Source: Cordylochernes scorpioides (lineage: Eukaryota > Arthropoda > Arachnida > Pseudoscorpiones > Chernetidae). From it: a stretch of DNA of 64,000 nt. The stretch lies in assembly GCA_030710605.1 (NCBI GenBank), contig CP092880.1, positions 8,631,909 to 8,695,908 of the forward strand, given 5' to 3'. Positions 62,761-64,000 of this stretch are shown piece by piece. A program made the position numbers and the translations under genes. A model generated the notes under the pieces. The model was given only the letters and a program-made list of their open reading frames with translations, was not told the DNA's origin and searched no databases. How positions within the stretch are numbered: the first letter of the stretch is position 1; each line of letters begins with the position of its first letter.

Positions 62761-64000
62761 ACACACACAAAAGCCTTTATTAAGGACATGCCCCATACAG
62801 ATTCTCCCAATTGAGTAAGGTGATAATCAACTTGTATTATTTACATAGAAATTGAACTGGCTTTACTCTTCGTCTCAAAGTCATTCACTTGTTGACTGGT
62901 CCTTACCTAATGATGATCTAAAAATGTATAGTAAGCTATTGCCTTAGATTTGTTTGCTGATATTTTTGAAAGCAATACTTAGGGTAAAGTGTTGGTACAT
63001 TTAATTTGTTGATATAGGGCCTTCCTCTCTACATCAAGGGCTGCACAATTAAGCAGGGGGAGTTCTTCAGCAATTTCCTTGTCACACAGTGTACATATTA
63101 AGTTTTGGCCTCAGACATCAGAACGTGTTTTTTTTTTTAAGACTGTAAATATTATTCTCGATTGAGCTATACATCTTTTGACTGGTAAAGGGAAATCATC
63201 GGTTAGGTAGCATTCTGTTTCTATTGAGGTATGGAAATTTTTATAACGTGGATAAAGTTTTGAATTTCTTATTTTTGATTGGTCTTCTTGTATCGATTGA
63301 TCTGACATTGTCCTAATAATCAAAGGAATATAACTTTGCAAAATATTGTGATCCGAGCATCCAATAAGCCATGAGAAACCGGCGTTATTTAGTGTATTTG
63401 TTAAACTCTTTGTAAATTCAATATTTTGTCTTGTAGAGGTATAAACATACATCAAGTGAGCCAAACAGATTGAAGGAAATCTCGTAGTGTCCATTTTTAA
63501 CATTCTTAGCCAGAATTTTAACAATAATTTCTTTGTTATCACTGATAACACTGAGATGTTCTTCCTGTTTCTATCCTTAAAATATATCCTGGTGTAAAAT
63601 TTTGGAGAATATGATATCGTCTCAGAAAGGTATTTTGGATTTTATTCAATATTAACTCTTGTTTATCTGACCAGATTGGAGAAGCATATATTAGAGTTGT
63701 TATAACTATGGTATCGAGCAGCTTCATTGTTGAGTGAAAAGAATTTAACTTGGATTTCATAAGAATCTCCCACACTGCTTCCATAGCTGCTATGGCCTTA
63801 CCCTTAAAATGAAAAGCTGTTTAGGTAAATTAAATTGATGGGGTTAGCGGATGTCCCAGGTATAAATATCTCTGTGTAGAGTTTATGATTTGTTGGCCCA
63901 AGTACCATTTTTCAGATCGTGCTGGTTTACCGCCTTTTCGAAAAATCATTATTTTTGACTTTCTTTCATTCAAAGTTAAAAAAATAGTTTTTAAATATAT
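62761..64000 (-). pseudogene. Decayed LINE: RT thumb and C-terminal domain
   Basis: From 64000 the minus strand reads NERKSKIMIFRKGGKPARSE (about 63960-63900) and RYLYLGHPLT, then AIAAMEAVWEILMKSKLNS, LIYASPIWS, and IQNTFLRRYHIL...LRIETGRTS (63784-63545). A C-terminal region follows at 63551-63111. The KSKxMxFRKGGK and IQxxFLRRxxxL patterns are those of LINE ORF2 proteins after the catalytic RT core. The catalytic core itself would lie beyond the window. 62761-63110 is probably the 3' untranslated region. Clade not determined. Confidence 0.72.

Noticed and set aside
1-64000. Bacterial or phage defence systems, operons, rho-independent terminators
   Set aside because: Gene content is entirely eukaryotic transposable elements and Pol III genes; prokaryotic features are not expected and none was seen.

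Overview
This window looks like repeat-saturated nuclear DNA from an invertebrate animal, most likely an arthropod and possibly an arachnid. The sequence is AT-rich and almost everything recognisable is transposable-element sequence. I found no bacterial-style operons, no ribosome-binding-site pattern and no convincing single-copy host protein gene. The host guess rests on the mix of element families (jockey-, R1- and Tx1/L1-like LINEs, Gypsy and Copia LTR elements, Penelope-like GIY-YIG pieces, mariner-like and Tigger/pogo DNA transposons, many Helitrons). It is inference, not proof.

Layout. 1-9636 and 14372-24007 are near-identical. The simplest reading is a direct tandem duplication of a 14,371-bp unit (complete copy 9637-24007, tail of the previous copy 1-9636). 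The unit carries a minus-strand Copia element with its 3' LTR at 11775-11985. That element is broken by three insertions: a short Penelope-like piece (12621-12796), a Helitron (14428-16626) and a plus-strand Gypsy element (17430-22074). A minus-strand mariner-like transposase follows (to 24567). 24.7-32.6 kb is a decayed jockey-like LINE split by an old second Gypsy element (26753-31055). 32.65-36.66 kb is a nest: a mariner-like fragment contains a Tigger element, which contains a Helitron, which contains a tRNA-like gene and a minisatellite. 36.8-43.1 kb holds LINE fragments, a compact Helitron, a Penelope-like endonuclease fragment with inverted flanks, a MITE and a large non-autonomous LTR element. 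43.1-50.2 kb has two tandem tRNA-bearing Helitrons and microsatellite-rich arrays that flank a nearly complete Tx1/L1-like LINE (minus). 50.5-58.6 kb has an R1-like LINE split by a 2.48-kb Helitron that still encodes the N-terminal part of a Rep/helicase-type protein. 58.6-61.64 kb is a head-to-tail train of Helitron copies. It ends in two copies with near-canonical tRNA-Gly(GCC) genes, followed by a U2 snRNA-like fragment. 62.8-64.0 kb is another decayed LINE on the minus strand.

Most striking point. One Helitron family (3' hairpin CCCGGGC-GTT-GCCCGGG, then CTAG) carries small Pol III genes at one internal position. Five copies (1-2255 and its duplicate, 32910, 43081, 43621) carry a Thr(GGT)-like tRNA. 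Two copies (61063, 61345) carry tRNA-Gly(GCC) directly followed by a T-run terminator. Two Helitron insertions can be verified from the sequence alone, because removing them at the A|T junction rejoins the host element's reading frame with no target duplication.

How the parts relate: none forms a pathway. They are successive layers of insertion, and nesting gives relative ages. Copia predates Gypsy-1 and the Helitron inside it, and all of these predate the tandem duplication. All functional statements are from recognition of motifs by eye; no database search was run.
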